Of a stretch of 54,654 bases of DNA, positions 18,526-28,005 are shown one piece after another. Positions within the stretch are counted from its first letter, which is position 1; each line of letters opens with the position of its first letter. The stretch is taken from assembly GCF_913055835.1 (NCBI RefSeq), contig NZ_CAJXKQ010000031.1, positions 1 through 54,654 of the forward strand, given 5' to 3'. The notes under the pieces are model-generated. The model saw nothing but the letters and a program-made list of their open reading frames with translations. It had not been told where the DNA came from and did no database searches. Made by a program: the position numbers and the translations under genes. The stretch is from an uncultured Marinobacter sp. (GTDB lineage Bacteria > Pseudomonadota > Gammaproteobacteria > Pseudomonadales > Oleiphilaceae).

Positions 18526-19410
18526 TTATGCCGAAACGGCCAGCCGCGCCCGGGGATGGAAACGGGCATTGACCCAGAGGGAGAAGACAATCACGCCACC
18601 GCCGATCGCCAGCCTCAGTAAATCGGCATCGCGGTTCCAGATCAGCAGGTTCACGACAAGGCCCGCCGGCACCAGGGCATTGTTCATGATGGCCAGGGTA
18701 CCGGCATCAACCACACAGGCACCGCGATTCCAGAGGAACAGGCCGAGGCCGGAGGCCGCAAGGCCCAGCCATGCCAGAATGCCCCATTGCACCGGCGTGG
18801 TTGGCAGCTTGTCGGCATTGCCAAAAATCAGGAAGGAAGGCAGCGCGATAATCAGGGCACCGAAGAAGAAATAGCCGAAGGTGCGGTAAGCAGGCATGCC
18901 GGTAGGGTAATGCTGCATCACATGCTTGTAACCTACCTGGCCGGCAGCAAACGTGAAGTTCGCCACCTGGAGCAACAGAAAACCGGTGATGAAGTCCTCA
19001 CTGAGGCCGTCATAGCGTATGATACCTGCCCCGACCGTTGCGATGGCTGCGGCCAGAAGCGCCACCGGTGAAAACCGGCGGAAAAGCGCGTCATCGAGCA
19101 GGGTCACGTACAGCGGGGTGAAAATCGTGAACAGCAGCACTTCCGGCACGGTCAGGTAGCTGAAAGACCGGTAAAGGCACAGATAGGTAATACCGAACTG
19201 CAGCATGCCGGTTACCAGGATGCCCAGCTTCTGTCCTGACGCCACGCCACGCCAGCGGGTGAACGGCAGAAACACCAGGGCACCCAGCAGAACACGGCTG
19301 AGTACCGCAAAATCACTGTCTACCTGGCCGGCCAGAAATTCGCCAATCAGACTGAATGAAAACGCCCACAGAACGGTAACAAAAACCAGAAGTCCCATCG
19401 CCACTGCCAT
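18526..19410 (-). CDS. DMT-family (EamA) permease
   Basis: Ten-helix drug/metabolite transporter superfamily protein, 294 residues, made of two EamA repeats (first about 5-130, second about 145-280). Related proteins export amino acids, carboxylates or amines; the substrate is not readable. Divergent from the MATE gene with a 73-nt intergenic space that must hold both promoters. Confidence 0.85.
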   Translation of the reverse strand: MAVAMGLLVFVTVLWAFSFSLIGEFLAGQVDSDFAVLSRVLLGALVFLPFTRWRGVASGQKLGILVTGMLQFGITYLCLYRSFSYLTVPEVLLFTIFTPLYVTLLDDALFRRFSPVALLAAAIATVGAGIIRYDGLSEDFITGFLLLQVANFTFAAGQVGYKHVMQHYPTGMPAYRTFGYFFFGALIIALPSFLIFGNADKLPTTPVQWGILAWLGLAASGLGLFLWNRGACVVDAGTLAIMNNALVPAGLVVNLLIWNRDADLLRLAIGGGVIVFSLWVNARFHPRARLAVSA

Positions 19411-19483
19411 CTGTTGTGATCAAGGCGCGTACTTTAACGGTTTTGGGAGAAACTTGCAGTGCAGAAGCATCGGATAGCGCTCA

Positions 19484-20905
19484 ATGGATGAGATTCACCA
19501 GCCATTACCGGAACCCAGGCAACCTCTGGTAGCCAGAACCCTCACCGAGTGGCGTACGCTCGCGGTTCTGGGCGGGCCGATCCTGATTGCCCAGGTTGCC
19601 CAGATGGCCAACGGTGTGATCGATACCATCATGGCCGGCCACGCGAGTGCCGAGGATCTTGCGGCAGTGGGTATTGGTAGCAGCCTGTGGATGCCCTTGT
19701 TCCTGTTTTTCATGGGCATGCTGGGGGCGCTGCAACCCATAATCTCCGGCTACAACGGTGCCCGGGAGGTCGGGAAAATCATGCCCGCCACCTGGCAGGG
19801 ACTGTATCTGGCCGCTGCCGGGTCCGTGATCATGATCCTGTTGCTGACCCACGTACACCCGGTGCTGGCGCTTCTGAACCTGGAGGCCAACACCGCGCGC
19901 ATTACCCAGGGCTACCTTAATGCCTTCGCCTGGGGTATTCCTGCCCTGCTGTTACTGACAGCACTTCGGGGCCTGACCGATGGCCTCGGGCACACACGCG
20001 TGATCATGGCCTTCTCCGTGCTCAGCACACTGATCAACCTTCCGATGAACTACATCTTCATCTACGGCAAACTGGGGCTGCCGGCGTTTGGTGGCGTTGG
20101 CTGTGGCTGGGCGACCTCCATCTCCAACGGTGTCGCGGCAGCGGCATTGCTCGTATACCTGAACCTCAGCCGGGTTTACCGTCAGTTCCACCTTATTTCC
20201 GACTGGGTCAAGCCGGATCTGGCAGGCATTCGCTACATCCTCGGTATCGGCGTGCCCATTGGCTTTACCATCTTCGTTGAGGCCAGCCTGTTCTCGGTGA
20301 TCGCCCTGTTTCTGGCACCCCTCGGCCCGGTTGTGGTGGCCGGGCACCAGATTGCCCTGAACGTGGTGTCTTTACTGTTCATGCTGCCACTGAGCATAGG
20401 CATGGCGCTGACGCTGCGCGTCAGCTTCCTGATGGGCGCCCGGGCGCCGGCTACCGCGCGGCTGATCTCCCGCAGTTCGCTGATTCTCGCTGCCGCTACG
20501 GCGCTGGTTTTCGCAATACTGCTGTTCGTGTTCTCCCGGGAGATCGCAGCACTCTACACCAGCGATACCGAGGTTCAGGCGGTCACCGTCAGGCTCCTGA
20601 TGTTCGCGGCCCTGTTCCAGATTGCCGACGTTATCCAGGTAACCTGCATCAGCGCCCTGCGCGGTTACAAGGACACCCGCATTCCGATGTTCATCATGCT
20701 GTTTTCATTCTGGGGCGTGGGCATGCCCCTAGGATATCTGCTGACCTTCACCGACTGGCTGGTGCCGGCTATGGGCGCTGCCGGCTTCTGGGTAGGCCTG
20801 ACCGGTGGGCTGGCATCGGCCAGCATTCTGTTGGGATGGCGACTTTTCCTGTATGCGCCGGATAACCGTCAGACGGCATTGGCTGCCGGTTCCGGCGACT
20901 CCTGA
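19484..20905 (+). CDS. norM: MATE-family multidrug efflux protein
   Basis: Cation-coupled exporter of 473 residues with 12 predicted membrane segments and the MATE first-repeat motif around GGPILIAQVAQMANGVIDTIMAG. Likely NorM-like, exporting cationic drugs against sodium or protons. Its 3' end overlaps the convergent diguanylate cyclase gene by 37 nt, so opposing transcription could interfere. Confidence 0.87.
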   Translation: MDEIHQPLPEPRQPLVARTLTEWRTLAVLGGPILIAQVAQMANGVIDTIMAGHASAEDLAAVGIGSSLWMPLFLFFMGMLGALQPIISGYNGAREVGKIMPATWQGLYLAAAGSVIMILLLTHVHPVLALLNLEANTARITQGYLNAFAWGIPALLLLTALRGLTDGLGHTRVIMAFSVLSTLINLPMNYIFIYGKLGLPAFGGVGCGWATSISNGVAAAALLVYLNLSRVYRQFHLISDWVKPDLAGIRYILGIGVPIGFTIFVEASLFSVIALFLAPLGPVVVAGHQIALNVVSLLFMLPLSIGMALTLRVSFLMGARAPATARLISRSSLILAAATALVFAILLFVFSREIAALYTSDTEVQAVTVRLLMFAALFQIADVIQVTCISALRGYKDTRIPMFIMLFSFWGVGMPLGYLLTFTDWLVPAMGAAGFWVGLTGGLASASILLGWRLFLYAPDNRQTALAAGSGDS

Positions 20906-21879
20906 AGATCCGCAAAAACAATCCGGTCCCGACCGGTTTCCTTGGCTTCGTATAGCGCGGTGTCGGCCCGGGCCAGCCAGCTATCGACGCCCTCACCATG
21001 CCGGAGCAAGGCCACACCAAACGAAGCGGTGACCGATCCACCGGGGTGCTTCATGTACTTGCGCAGAACCTGCTGTAAATTGTTCATTACCGCCTTGAGG
21101 CCAATGCCATCAACTCCCGGCAAGAGCAGCACAAACTCCTCACCACCGTACCGGAACAGCTGGTCTGATTTGCGCGTGTTCTGTTTGAGCAAGGCAACCA
21201 GCTCGGTAAGCACATCATCGCCGACACCGTGGCCATGCTCATCGTTGATTCTCTTGAAATGATCGATATCCAGCAGAACCAGGGCATAGGGCAGGCCGGT
21301 ACGCTCGGCATCTGCCGCGGCCAGATCCAGCTCCTGATCCATTGACCGCCGGTTCTTGATACCGGTGAGCGGATCAATGGTTGCCAGGTGCTCCAGGCGC
21401 TCCCGCTGATCGTGGTTTCTGTGAGCGAATACATAGGCGCAGGCGCTGACCACAAAGGCGGTTGAGGCGAACGACCACATCTGTACGTCCGAGCGGAAGG
21501 CGCCGCCATGAACAATCAGGGCAACGACCGAAGCAATGTTCAGAAACACTGCGATACGGGGATTTGCGAGGAAGAAGGTGGTTACCAGACAGGGGTATAG
21601 CCAGAATAGCCCGGGCTCTCCCACCACAGTACCCACCGCCACCGCACCGGAACAGGCAATGACCGCAGACGCCAGACCGCTTCTGCGGGTATCTCCGGTA
21701 ATCCAGGCATAGACCACGGCACCCAGGATACCCAGGAGAATCGAGCTATCCACCAGTCCAGCCAACACATTACCCTGCATGAAGCGCATGACCGCAAAGG
21801 GCGTGATGCCCAGAATGGCGGAGGCCCCGAGCAGGGTAATAATGGACAGCCTGAAATCCGTTCTGAGCCGATAGAGCAT
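20869..21879 (-). CDS. Membrane diguanylate cyclase (GGDEF)
   Basis: 336 residues. Five to six membrane segments fill residues 10-170, then a GGDEF domain (about 180-330) with the active-site motif GGEEF. The product-inhibition I-site RKSD lies five residues before it, so the enzyme should be active and feedback-controlled. It begins DPLTGIKNRR, the usual GGDEF start. The membrane sensor part resembles MASE-type integral sensors but was not assigned to a named class. Convergent and overlapping with the MATE gene. Confidence 0.88.
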   Translation of the reverse strand: MLYRLRTDFRLSIITLLGASAILGITPFAVMRFMQGNVLAGLVDSSILLGILGAVVYAWITGDTRRSGLASAVIACSGAVAVGTVVGEPGLFWLYPCLVTTFFLANPRIAVFLNIASVVALIVHGGAFRSDVQMWSFASTAFVVSACAYVFAHRNHDQRERLEHLATIDPLTGIKNRRSMDQELDLAAADAERTGLPYALVLLDIDHFKRINDEHGHGVGDDVLTELVALLKQNTRKSDQLFRYGGEEFVLLLPGVDGIGLKAVMNNLQQVLRKYMKHPGGSVTASFGVALLRHGEGVDSWLARADTALYEAKETGRDRIVFADLQESPEPAANAV

Positions 21880-22161
21880 TTAGCTTATTCGTCCGATCAA
21901 AGTACTATTTTTAATTCCAGAATAGCGCAAGCAACTTGAATGATCGTTACAGGGCAACGATTCTTTACACATTCTCCCTCAAAAAAGACAAAGTGTGAAC
22001 GCCTGCTCATTTTTTTGTATCAAAGAACAGCACAAGCCGTAAAATCAGGTAAAACCACGCCATTCCATGGCCACAGGCATGCTCACTTCAGTGGAGCCCC
22101 AAAGGCATTCGGGGTTACACTTGCTATGCTAAGTAACTAACCTGTACACGAGACACCTGAT

Positions 22162-23286
22162 TTGACCGAACTCGTCCGAATCGCACCCGGCGCGCTGACC
22201 ATCGGCCGGCCTCTGCCCTTTAACGTCTACGACGCAGACGGCAATGTCCTTCTGCGCCAGGGCTATGTGATTCAGACCAATTCCCAGCTGGAACAACTGT
22301 TCGAACGGGGCCGGTTCAAGCCCCGCAAGATCGAGCGTCCCCAGGAAGAAGTCTTCGAGGACAACCGGGAGCGCAATCCCTTTGCCGACTACCCGGACCT
22401 GCTCCACTCCCTCGAAGCAACCCTGAACGCCATCACCGAATCCGACCCCTCGGCACAGAAACGCCTGCTGGGCCTGGCCCGGATGATCGAGCGCACCTGC
22501 AGCGAATCACCGGACGCCAGCCTGGCCCTGGTCCATCTCTATTCGATCGGGCCGGTCATTCATGAACAGATCCTGTTCTACGCCATTCTGTGCCAGTTCA
22601 TCGGCCGGCAGTTCGGGCTGGAAGAGAACCGGGTTTCTGTTCTCACCGCAGCCGCGCTCACGGCCAATCTTGCCCTTGTGCCGATTGCCGACAAGCTCAA
22701 CGCCTCCAATACGGTCCTGAACGACGAGCAACGGAGCGTGATTCGCAAGCACCCCCAGCGCAGTATCCAGGCTCTCAGGGCCGCAGGCATTGATAACAAG
22801 CTACTGCTCACCATCATCGCCCAGCATCATGAACAGGCCGACGGCACTGGCTATCCGAAGGGGCTCAGCGGCACCGAAATACGGCCGGAAGCGGAAATTC
22901 TTGCGCTGGCGGAGCGCTACGTGGCGATGATCACCAAACGGGCCTACCGACAGCGCATGAACGTGGCCAACGCCAGAAAGCTGATTGCAAATCTTGCCGA
23001 TGGCAAGTTCCGCCCGGCCATACCCAAGGCCCTGCTACAGGTGCTGGGCGAGTTCCCGCCCGGCATTCTGGTGCGTCTGGAAAACAACGAAGTGGGCGTG
23101 GTCACCCGCCGGCCGGTGCGGGCCCGGGGGCCTTTCGTGAAAGCCATCTTCGGCCCCCGGGGCAATCGCTACACCGGCACCTTCGAGCGGGACACCAGCG
23201 AGCCCGATTTCGGTATCCAGTCCCTGGAAGAGCCCGAGATCATGCCCTCCATGGACTTCAGTCTGGTCTGGGGCTTTCGCTCCTGA
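22162..23286 (+). CDS. Degenerate HD-GYP domain protein
   Basis: 374 residues. An N-terminal part (1-70) carries the LTIGRPLPFNVYDADGNVLL segment found before many HD-GYP domains. The GYP motif is intact (HHEQADGTGYP, residues 222-232) and His197 is present, but the N-terminal H...HD.GK metal ligands are missing: the equivalent stretch reads TANLALVPIADKL. It is therefore probably not a c-di-GMP phosphodiesterase and may bind c-di-GMP or protein partners. The best start in frame is a TTG at 22162 with a weak ribosome site, which would give low expression. It ends 14 nt from the convergent fghA. Confidence 0.8.
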   Translation: MTELVRIAPGALTIGRPLPFNVYDADGNVLLRQGYVIQTNSQLEQLFERGRFKPRKIERPQEEVFEDNRERNPFADYPDLLHSLEATLNAITESDPSAQKRLLGLARMIERTCSESPDASLALVHLYSIGPVIHEQILFYAILCQFIGRQFGLEENRVSVLTAAALTANLALVPIADKLNASNTVLNDEQRSVIRKHPQRSIQALRAAGIDNKLLLTIIAQHHEQADGTGYPKGLSGTEIRPEAEILALAERYVAMITKRAYRQRMNVANARKLIANLADGKFRPAIPKALLQVLGEFPPGILVRLENNEVGVVTRRPVRARGPFVKAIFGPRGNRYTGTFERDTSEPDFGIQSLEEPEIMPSMDFSLVWGFRS

Positions 23287-23300
23287 ACATCCTTATCTCG

Positions 23301-24143
23301 CTATAGACCCAGTGCTTTGGCGTGATGATCGAGGTGATCATCAATGAACGAGGCAATGAAGAAATAGCTGTGGTCGTAGCCCCGATGCATGCGCAGGTTG
23401 ATGTGATGGTGGAACTTCTCACAGGTATCCGCCAGTACATCCGGGTTCAACTGGCTGTCCAGAAACTCGTCTGCAGTGCCCTGATCAACCAGTAGCGGCA
23501 GGCGTTCCCGGGCGGTCGGGATCAGCAGTGTGGCATCCCATTCTTCCCAGCTACGCGGATTATCGCCGAGATAGCCCTTGAACGCTTTCTGGCCCCAGGG
23601 ACATTCAGTGGGGTTGGCGATGGGTGCGAACGCCGATACCGAGGCATAGCGGCCGGGGTTCTTCAGGGCGCAAATCAGGGCGCCGTGGCCGCCCATGGAA
23701 TGGCCACTGACAGACCGTTTGTCTGTTACAGGCAATTCGTTCTCGATCAACTGCGGCAATTCCTTCACCACATAGTCATACATCCGGTAATGCGGCGCCC
23801 AGGGCTGTTGGGTGGCGTTAATGTAGAAACCGGCCCCGGAGCCAAAGTCGTAACTGTCGTCTTCACCCGGCAGGTTCAAACCCCGGGGGCTGGTGTCCGG
23901 GCAAACAATCGCCATTCCCAGTTTCGCAGCCTTCTTCAGGGCAGCGGCCTTTTGCATGAAATTCTGGTCGGTACAGGTCAGCCCCGATAGCCAATAGAGG
24001 ACCGGCACCTTGCCCGGGTTGGAGCCCACGGCCACGGGCGGCAGGTACACCGCAAATTCCATGTCGCATTCGAGGGTCGCGGAGGTATGCCGGTACCGGC
24101 GGTGCTCGCCTTCGAAACAGACGTTCGTGGATAGGAGTTCCAT
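23301..24143 (-). CDS. fghA: S-formylglutathione hydrolase
   Basis: Hydrolyses S-formylglutathione to formate and glutathione in formaldehyde detoxification. 280 residues, the standard length. The nucleophile motif GHSMGG has Ser149. SGLTCTDQNF and GSGAGFYINATQQPW are family signatures. The partner alcohol dehydrogenase (adhC/frmA) is not adjacent; instead a CBS-domain gene lies 30 nt upstream on the same strand. Confidence 0.93.
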   Translation of the reverse strand: MELLSTNVCFEGEHRRYRHTSATLECDMEFAVYLPPVAVGSNPGKVPVLYWLSGLTCTDQNFMQKAAALKKAAKLGMAIVCPDTSPRGLNLPGEDDSYDFGSGAGFYINATQQPWAPHYRMYDYVVKELPQLIENELPVTDKRSVSGHSMGGHGALICALKNPGRYASVSAFAPIANPTECPWGQKAFKGYLGDNPRSWEEWDATLLIPTARERLPLLVDQGTADEFLDSQLNPDVLADTCEKFHHHINLRMHRGYDHSYFFIASFIDDHLDHHAKALGL

Positions 24144-24173
24144 AGTGTCCTCAATTCAGAAAATAAGTGTGTT

Positions 24174-24605
24174 TCAGTCCAGGGCACTGGCGTGCTTCGG
24201 CGGCTCCAGACCAAAACCGGTGCGCGCCAGCTCGGCCAGGATAGCTGTACGCGTGACTATACCAATCAGTTTGTCGTGATCCACAACAGGGTAAACTTTT
24301 GGCTTACCCGCACCGAGGTTCTGGGCGAGATCCACAACGGCCATCTCTGCCGAAATCGTTACCGGTTTCCGGAACATGACATCGTCAACCAGCGGGTCGC
24401 CCTCGCGGTGATAGCCGCTGACCAGCAGAGCGTGGATGCAGTCCTGCTCGGAGATAAAACCGATGACATGGCGCTGGTCATCAACTACCGGCAGGCCGGT
24501 TACGTGGTTGTGGAGCAGTGTCTTAACCACTTTGGTGAGCTGCGTGCCGCAACGGATCGGCTCGATGTGGTTCCACATGACATCTGACACTTTCAGTGAA
24601 CGCAT
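24174..24605 (-). CDS. CBS-domain pair protein
   Basis: 143 residues forming two CBS repeats (about 8-60 and 78-130), a Bateman module that usually binds adenine nucleotides. The start MRSLKVSDVMW at 24605 is preceded by GGAGG at somewhat long spacing. Only 30 nt separates it from fghA, so they are probably co-transcribed. No catalytic domain is attached, so a regulatory role is assumed. Confidence 0.85.
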   Translation of the reverse strand: MRSLKVSDVMWNHIEPIRCGTQLTKVVKTLLHNHVTGLPVVDDQRHVIGFISEQDCIHALLVSGYHREGDPLVDDVMFRKPVTISAEMAVVDLAQNLGAGKPKVYPVVDHDKLIGIVTRTAILAELARTGFGLEPPKHASALD

Positions 24606-24787
24606 GGGCAGAATCCCTCCCCTTGTTGGATGGTCGCCATTGCTATGAGCATAGGCAATCACACCCGAATCCACCACTTTTCCCGGGCCATCGGTTTACA
24701 CCGGAAAATATCTGACTAAACTCAACCGGTTATACCCAATCCGGGTCAAAAATCCAAACCAATCCATGGCATACAGAGGGAGATCCC

Positions 24788-26149
24788 ATGGAAGCTATTT
24801 CTGAATTCGTAGGGCAGATAAACGGACTGGTCTGGGGCCCTCCCATGCTGGTCCTGATACTTGGCGTCGGGCTGTTCCTCAGTCTGGGGCTCAAGCTGAT
24901 GCCGGTGCTGAAGCTGGGCGCCGGGTTCCGGCTGATGTGGAAGGGCCGCACCGCCGCCGGTGCCGAGTCCCAAGGTGAAATCCCGCCGTTCCAGGCATTG
25001 ATGACAGCGCTCTCCGCCACCGTGGGCACCGGCAACATTGCCGGGGTTGCCACGGCGGTGTTCCTGGGCGGCCCCGGGGCCCTGTTCTGGATGTGGCTCA
25101 CGGCCCTGGTGGGCATGGCCACCAAGTACTCTGAAGCAGTGCTGGCCGTGCGCTACCGGGAAGTGGACGAGCGCGGTGATCACGTCGGTGGCCCCATGTA
25201 CTACATCCGCAACGGGCTGGGGCGCAAGTGGGCCTGGCTTGGCGTGCTGTTTGCGGTCTTTGCCGCCATCGCCGGGTTTGGCATCGGCAACACGGTGCAG
25301 GCCAACTCGGTGGCCGATGTCATGGAGACCAATTTCGGGCTGCCACACTGGCTGACCGGCCTGGTTCTCATGGTTCTGGTGGGCATGGTCCTGATTGGCG
25401 GTATTCGCAGGATTGGCCACGTAGCCAGCGCTCTGGTGCCCCTGATGGCGGTTTCCTATCTGATTGCCGGGCTGGTCGTGCTGGCTATCAACGCCGCCGA
25501 TATTCCTGCCGCCATTACCCTGGTGATCAAGCATGCCTTCAGCCCCATCGCCGCCGAAGGTGGCTTTGCCGGTGCAGCAGTCTGGGCAGCGATCCGCTTT
25601 GGTGTGGCCCGGGGTATCTTTTCCAATGAAGCTGGCCTGGGCTCCGCCCCCATCGCCCACGCCGCGGCGCAAACCCGTAACCCGATCAACCAGGGCATGG
25701 TGGCCATGCTCGGCACCTTCATCGATACCATCATTATCTGCACCATCACCGGTCTGGTGATCATCACCTCCGGCACCTGGACCTCTGGCGAATCCGGCGC
25801 CGCACTGACTTCAATGGCGTTTCAGGAGGCACTACCCGGCGTTGGCAACTATCTTGTAGCTATTGCCCTGGCAGTATTCGCCTTCACCACCATCCTTGGC
25901 TGGTCATTCTACGGGGAGCGCTGTATCGAATTCCTGTTCGGCGTAAAGGCCATAGTGCCGTACCGTGTTGCATGGATTCTGGCCATCCCCGTGGGCGCGA
26001 CTCTGAACCTAGGTTTTGTGTGGCTGGTGGCAGACACCCTGAACGCCATGATGGCGCTGCCAAACCTGATAGCTCTGCTCATGCTGAGCCCGGTAGTATT
26101 CAAACTCACCCGGGAGCACTTTGAGAAAGAGAAGGCTCTGGGGGTTTGA
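24788..26149 (+). CDS. Alanine/glycine:cation symporter (AGCS family)
   Basis: Sodium-coupled amino acid carrier of 453 residues with about 10-11 membrane segments. The signature ALSATVGTGNIAGVATAVFL is near residues 76-95, and FSNEAGLGSAPIAHAAAQT is further on; both are hallmarks of AGCS carriers. AGAGGGAG precedes the ATG. Monocistronic by appearance. Confidence 0.92.
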   Translation: MEAISEFVGQINGLVWGPPMLVLILGVGLFLSLGLKLMPVLKLGAGFRLMWKGRTAAGAESQGEIPPFQALMTALSATVGTGNIAGVATAVFLGGPGALFWMWLTALVGMATKYSEAVLAVRYREVDERGDHVGGPMYYIRNGLGRKWAWLGVLFAVFAAIAGFGIGNTVQANSVADVMETNFGLPHWLTGLVLMVLVGMVLIGGIRRIGHVASALVPLMAVSYLIAGLVVLAINAADIPAAITLVIKHAFSPIAAEGGFAGAAVWAAIRFGVARGIFSNEAGLGSAPIAHAAAQTRNPINQGMVAMLGTFIDTIIICTITGLVIITSGTWTSGESGAALTSMAFQEALPGVGNYLVAIALAVFAFTTILGWSFYGERCIEFLFGVKAIVPYRVAWILAIPVGATLNLGFVWLVADTLNAMMALPNLIALLMLSPVVFKLTREHFEKEKALGV

Positions 26150-26271
26150 ACCCCTTGTAATTGCCTCATCCTGCACCAAGGTTTGTCGTATACACTCAGA
26201 ACATAACCCGGCAGTTTTCGGGCCGGAATAACTAACGAAATTGTCACTAACATGATCGAAGGAGAGTACAC

Positions 26272-26925
26272 ATGACTTTACGTCTCGGAGATACCGCACC
26301 CGATTTTGAGCAGGACTCCAGTGAAGGGAAGATTTCGTTTTACGACTGGCTGGGCGACAGCTGGGGCGTGCTGTTTTCACACCCGGCGGATTTTACCCCG
26401 GTCTGCACCACGGAACTGGGCCTGACAGCCAAGCTGAAGGATGAATTCGCCAAGCGCGGCGTGAAGGCCATCGCCCTGAGTGTTGACCCGGTCGATTCCC
26501 ACCACGAGTGGATCAAGGACATCAACGAAACCCAGGGCTGCTCGGTGAACTTCCCGATCATCGCGGACCATGATCGTAAGGTGTCGCAGCTGTACGACAT
26601 GATTCACCCCAACGCCGACAGCAGCCTCACCGTGCGTTCGCTGTTCGTGATTGATCCGAACAAGAAAGTGCGGCTGATGATTACCTACCCGGCCAGCACC
26701 GGTCGTAACTTCAACGAAGTTCTGCGGGTAATCGATTCGCTGCAGCTGACCGACGAGCACAAGGTTGCCACACCGGGCAACTGGGAGCGTGGCGGCGATG
26801 TAGTGATCGTTCCGTCCCTGCAGGACGAGGATGAAATCAAGCAGCGCTTCCCGAAAGGCTACAAGGCCGTGAAGTCCTACCTGCGGATGACACCGGACCC
26901 GAAAGCCAACTGGAGCGGTGACTGA
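26272..26925 (+). CDS. 1-Cys peroxiredoxin (Prx6 type)
   Basis: Reduces hydrogen peroxide and organic peroxides. 217 residues, with the peroxidatic Cys45 in HPADFTPVCTTE. The long C-terminal domain and VRSLFVIDPNKKVRLMITYPASTGRNF are typical of the Prx6 subfamily, and no resolving Cys is seen. GAAGGAGAG precedes the ATG. The gene ends at a strong terminator. Confidence 0.94.
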   Translation: MTLRLGDTAPDFEQDSSEGKISFYDWLGDSWGVLFSHPADFTPVCTTELGLTAKLKDEFAKRGVKAIALSVDPVDSHHEWIKDINETQGCSVNFPIIADHDRKVSQLYDMIHPNADSSLTVRSLFVIDPNKKVRLMITYPASTGRNFNEVLRVIDSLQLTDEHKVATPGNWERGGDVVIVPSLQDEDEIKQRFPKGYKAVKSYLRMTPDPKANWSGD

Positions 26926-26948
26926 TCACCAGCCTCCAACGCAAATAG

Positions 26949-26983
26949 AAAGGCCGGGCAGCTTGCGCTGTCCGGCCTTTTTT
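26949..26983 (+). terminator. Intrinsic terminator after the peroxiredoxin gene
   Basis: GC-rich stem AAAGGCCGG... / ...CCGGCCTTT with a T6 tract (about 26978-26983), 24 nt past the stop codon. It may also serve the convergent metQ transcript. Confidence 0.9.
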
Positions 26984-27034
26984 GTGCGACTGAGGTCAGG
27001 TGAATACCTTCACCTGACCTCGATACCTCAACGA

Positions 27035-27817
27035 TCAGAATGCCGGAACAACGGCACCCTCATACTTCTCCATGATGAAGTCGCGAACCGCGTCAGACTT
27101 CAGCGCGGCAGCCAGTTTCTGCATGGCTTCGCTATCCTTGTTATCCGGACGGGCAACCAGGATGTTCACGTAGGGTGACTCGGATCCCTCGATCACCAGC
27201 GCGTCTTCAGACGGGTTCAATCCGGCTTCCAGCGCATAGTTGGTGTTGATCAGCGCCAGGTCCACCTGGTTCAGGATACGGGGCAGGGTGGCTGCTTCCA
27301 GCTCCTTGAAGTCCAGGTCTTTCGGGTTCTCGGCAATATCACGGGGTGTGGCTGTGATCTTGCTTTCATCCTTCAGGGTAATCACGCCGGCCTTCTGCAG
27401 GAGCAGCAGTGCACGGCCACCGTTGGTGGGGTCGTTCGGAATGGCAACCACCGCACCTTCTTTCAGCTCGTCCAGCGAATCGATCTTGCTGGAGTAGGCG
27501 CCAAACGGCTCAACGTGAACACCGGTCACGGTTACCAGGTTGGTGCCACGGCCTTCGTTGAACTCGTCCAGGTACGGCTGGTGCTGGAAGAAATTGGCGT
27601 CCATCCGCTTCTGGTCCACCTGGATGTTTGGCTGGATGTAGTCAGTGAATACCTTCACGTCCAGTTCCACGCCCTGCTCAGCCAACTGGGGCTTCACGAA
27701 TTCCAGGATTTCCGCGTGGGGAACCGGTGTGGCTGCTACAGAGAGTTCTTCGGCAGCAACGGCGCCGGAGAAAGTAGCTGCGGCAGCCAGTGCTGCGAGT
27801 GTTTTCTTCAGATTCAT
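27035..27817 (-). CDS. metQ: Methionine ABC transporter substrate-binding protein
   Basis: Binds methionine for the MetNIQ importer. 260 residues, with a Sec signal peptide at 1-22 ending VAAEE. Unlike the E. coli MetQ lipoprotein, no lipobox cysteine is present, so it should be a soluble periplasmic protein. VPHAEILEFVKPQLAEQG and GVHVEPFGAYSSKI are family motifs. GGAGAA precedes the ATG at 27817. It is the third gene of metN-metI-metQ and is separated from metI by 188 nt that contain structured repeat B. Confidence 0.9.
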   Translation of the reverse strand: MNLKKTLAALAAAATFSGAVAAEELSVAATPVPHAEILEFVKPQLAEQGVELDVKVFTDYIQPNIQVDQKRMDANFFQHQPYLDEFNEGRGTNLVTVTGVHVEPFGAYSSKIDSLDELKEGAVVAIPNDPTNGGRALLLLQKAGVITLKDESKITATPRDIAENPKDLDFKELEAATLPRILNQVDLALINTNYALEAGLNPSEDALVIEGSESPYVNILVARPDNKDSEAMQKLAAALKSDAVRDFIMEKYEGAVVPAF

Positions 27818-27870
27818 AGAGCGATTCTCCTGTTGGACATCTTGAACGAATGAATTCGGGTTGGGAGTAC

Positions 27871-27995
27871 GGCCCGCAGTCGGTCGGAAACCCCTTCCGA
27901 AAAACGCCCGTGAATACGTCCATGTAGGGCTCGGTCGCGCCATCCCTGGCGCTCCACGTTTTCGGAAGGGGTTTCCAACCGCCCGCCGGCCTATG
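27871..27995. repeat. Long inverted-repeat element B (three-way-junction type)
   Basis: The outer arms (about 27871-27905 and 27957-27995) pair over about 30 bp, including a perfect 15-bp block CGGAAGGGGTTTCC plus flank. Inside are two mini-hairpins: 27915-27926 (loop TCCA) and 27937-27952 (6-bp stem, loop TCCC). The core shares the pattern GARTACRTCCMTGTA...GCTC and a second CATCCMTG hairpin with element C at 50479. It lies between metI and metQ, read in the same direction. Confidence 0.85.
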
Positions 27996-28005
27996 CCCAG
28001 CTTTT

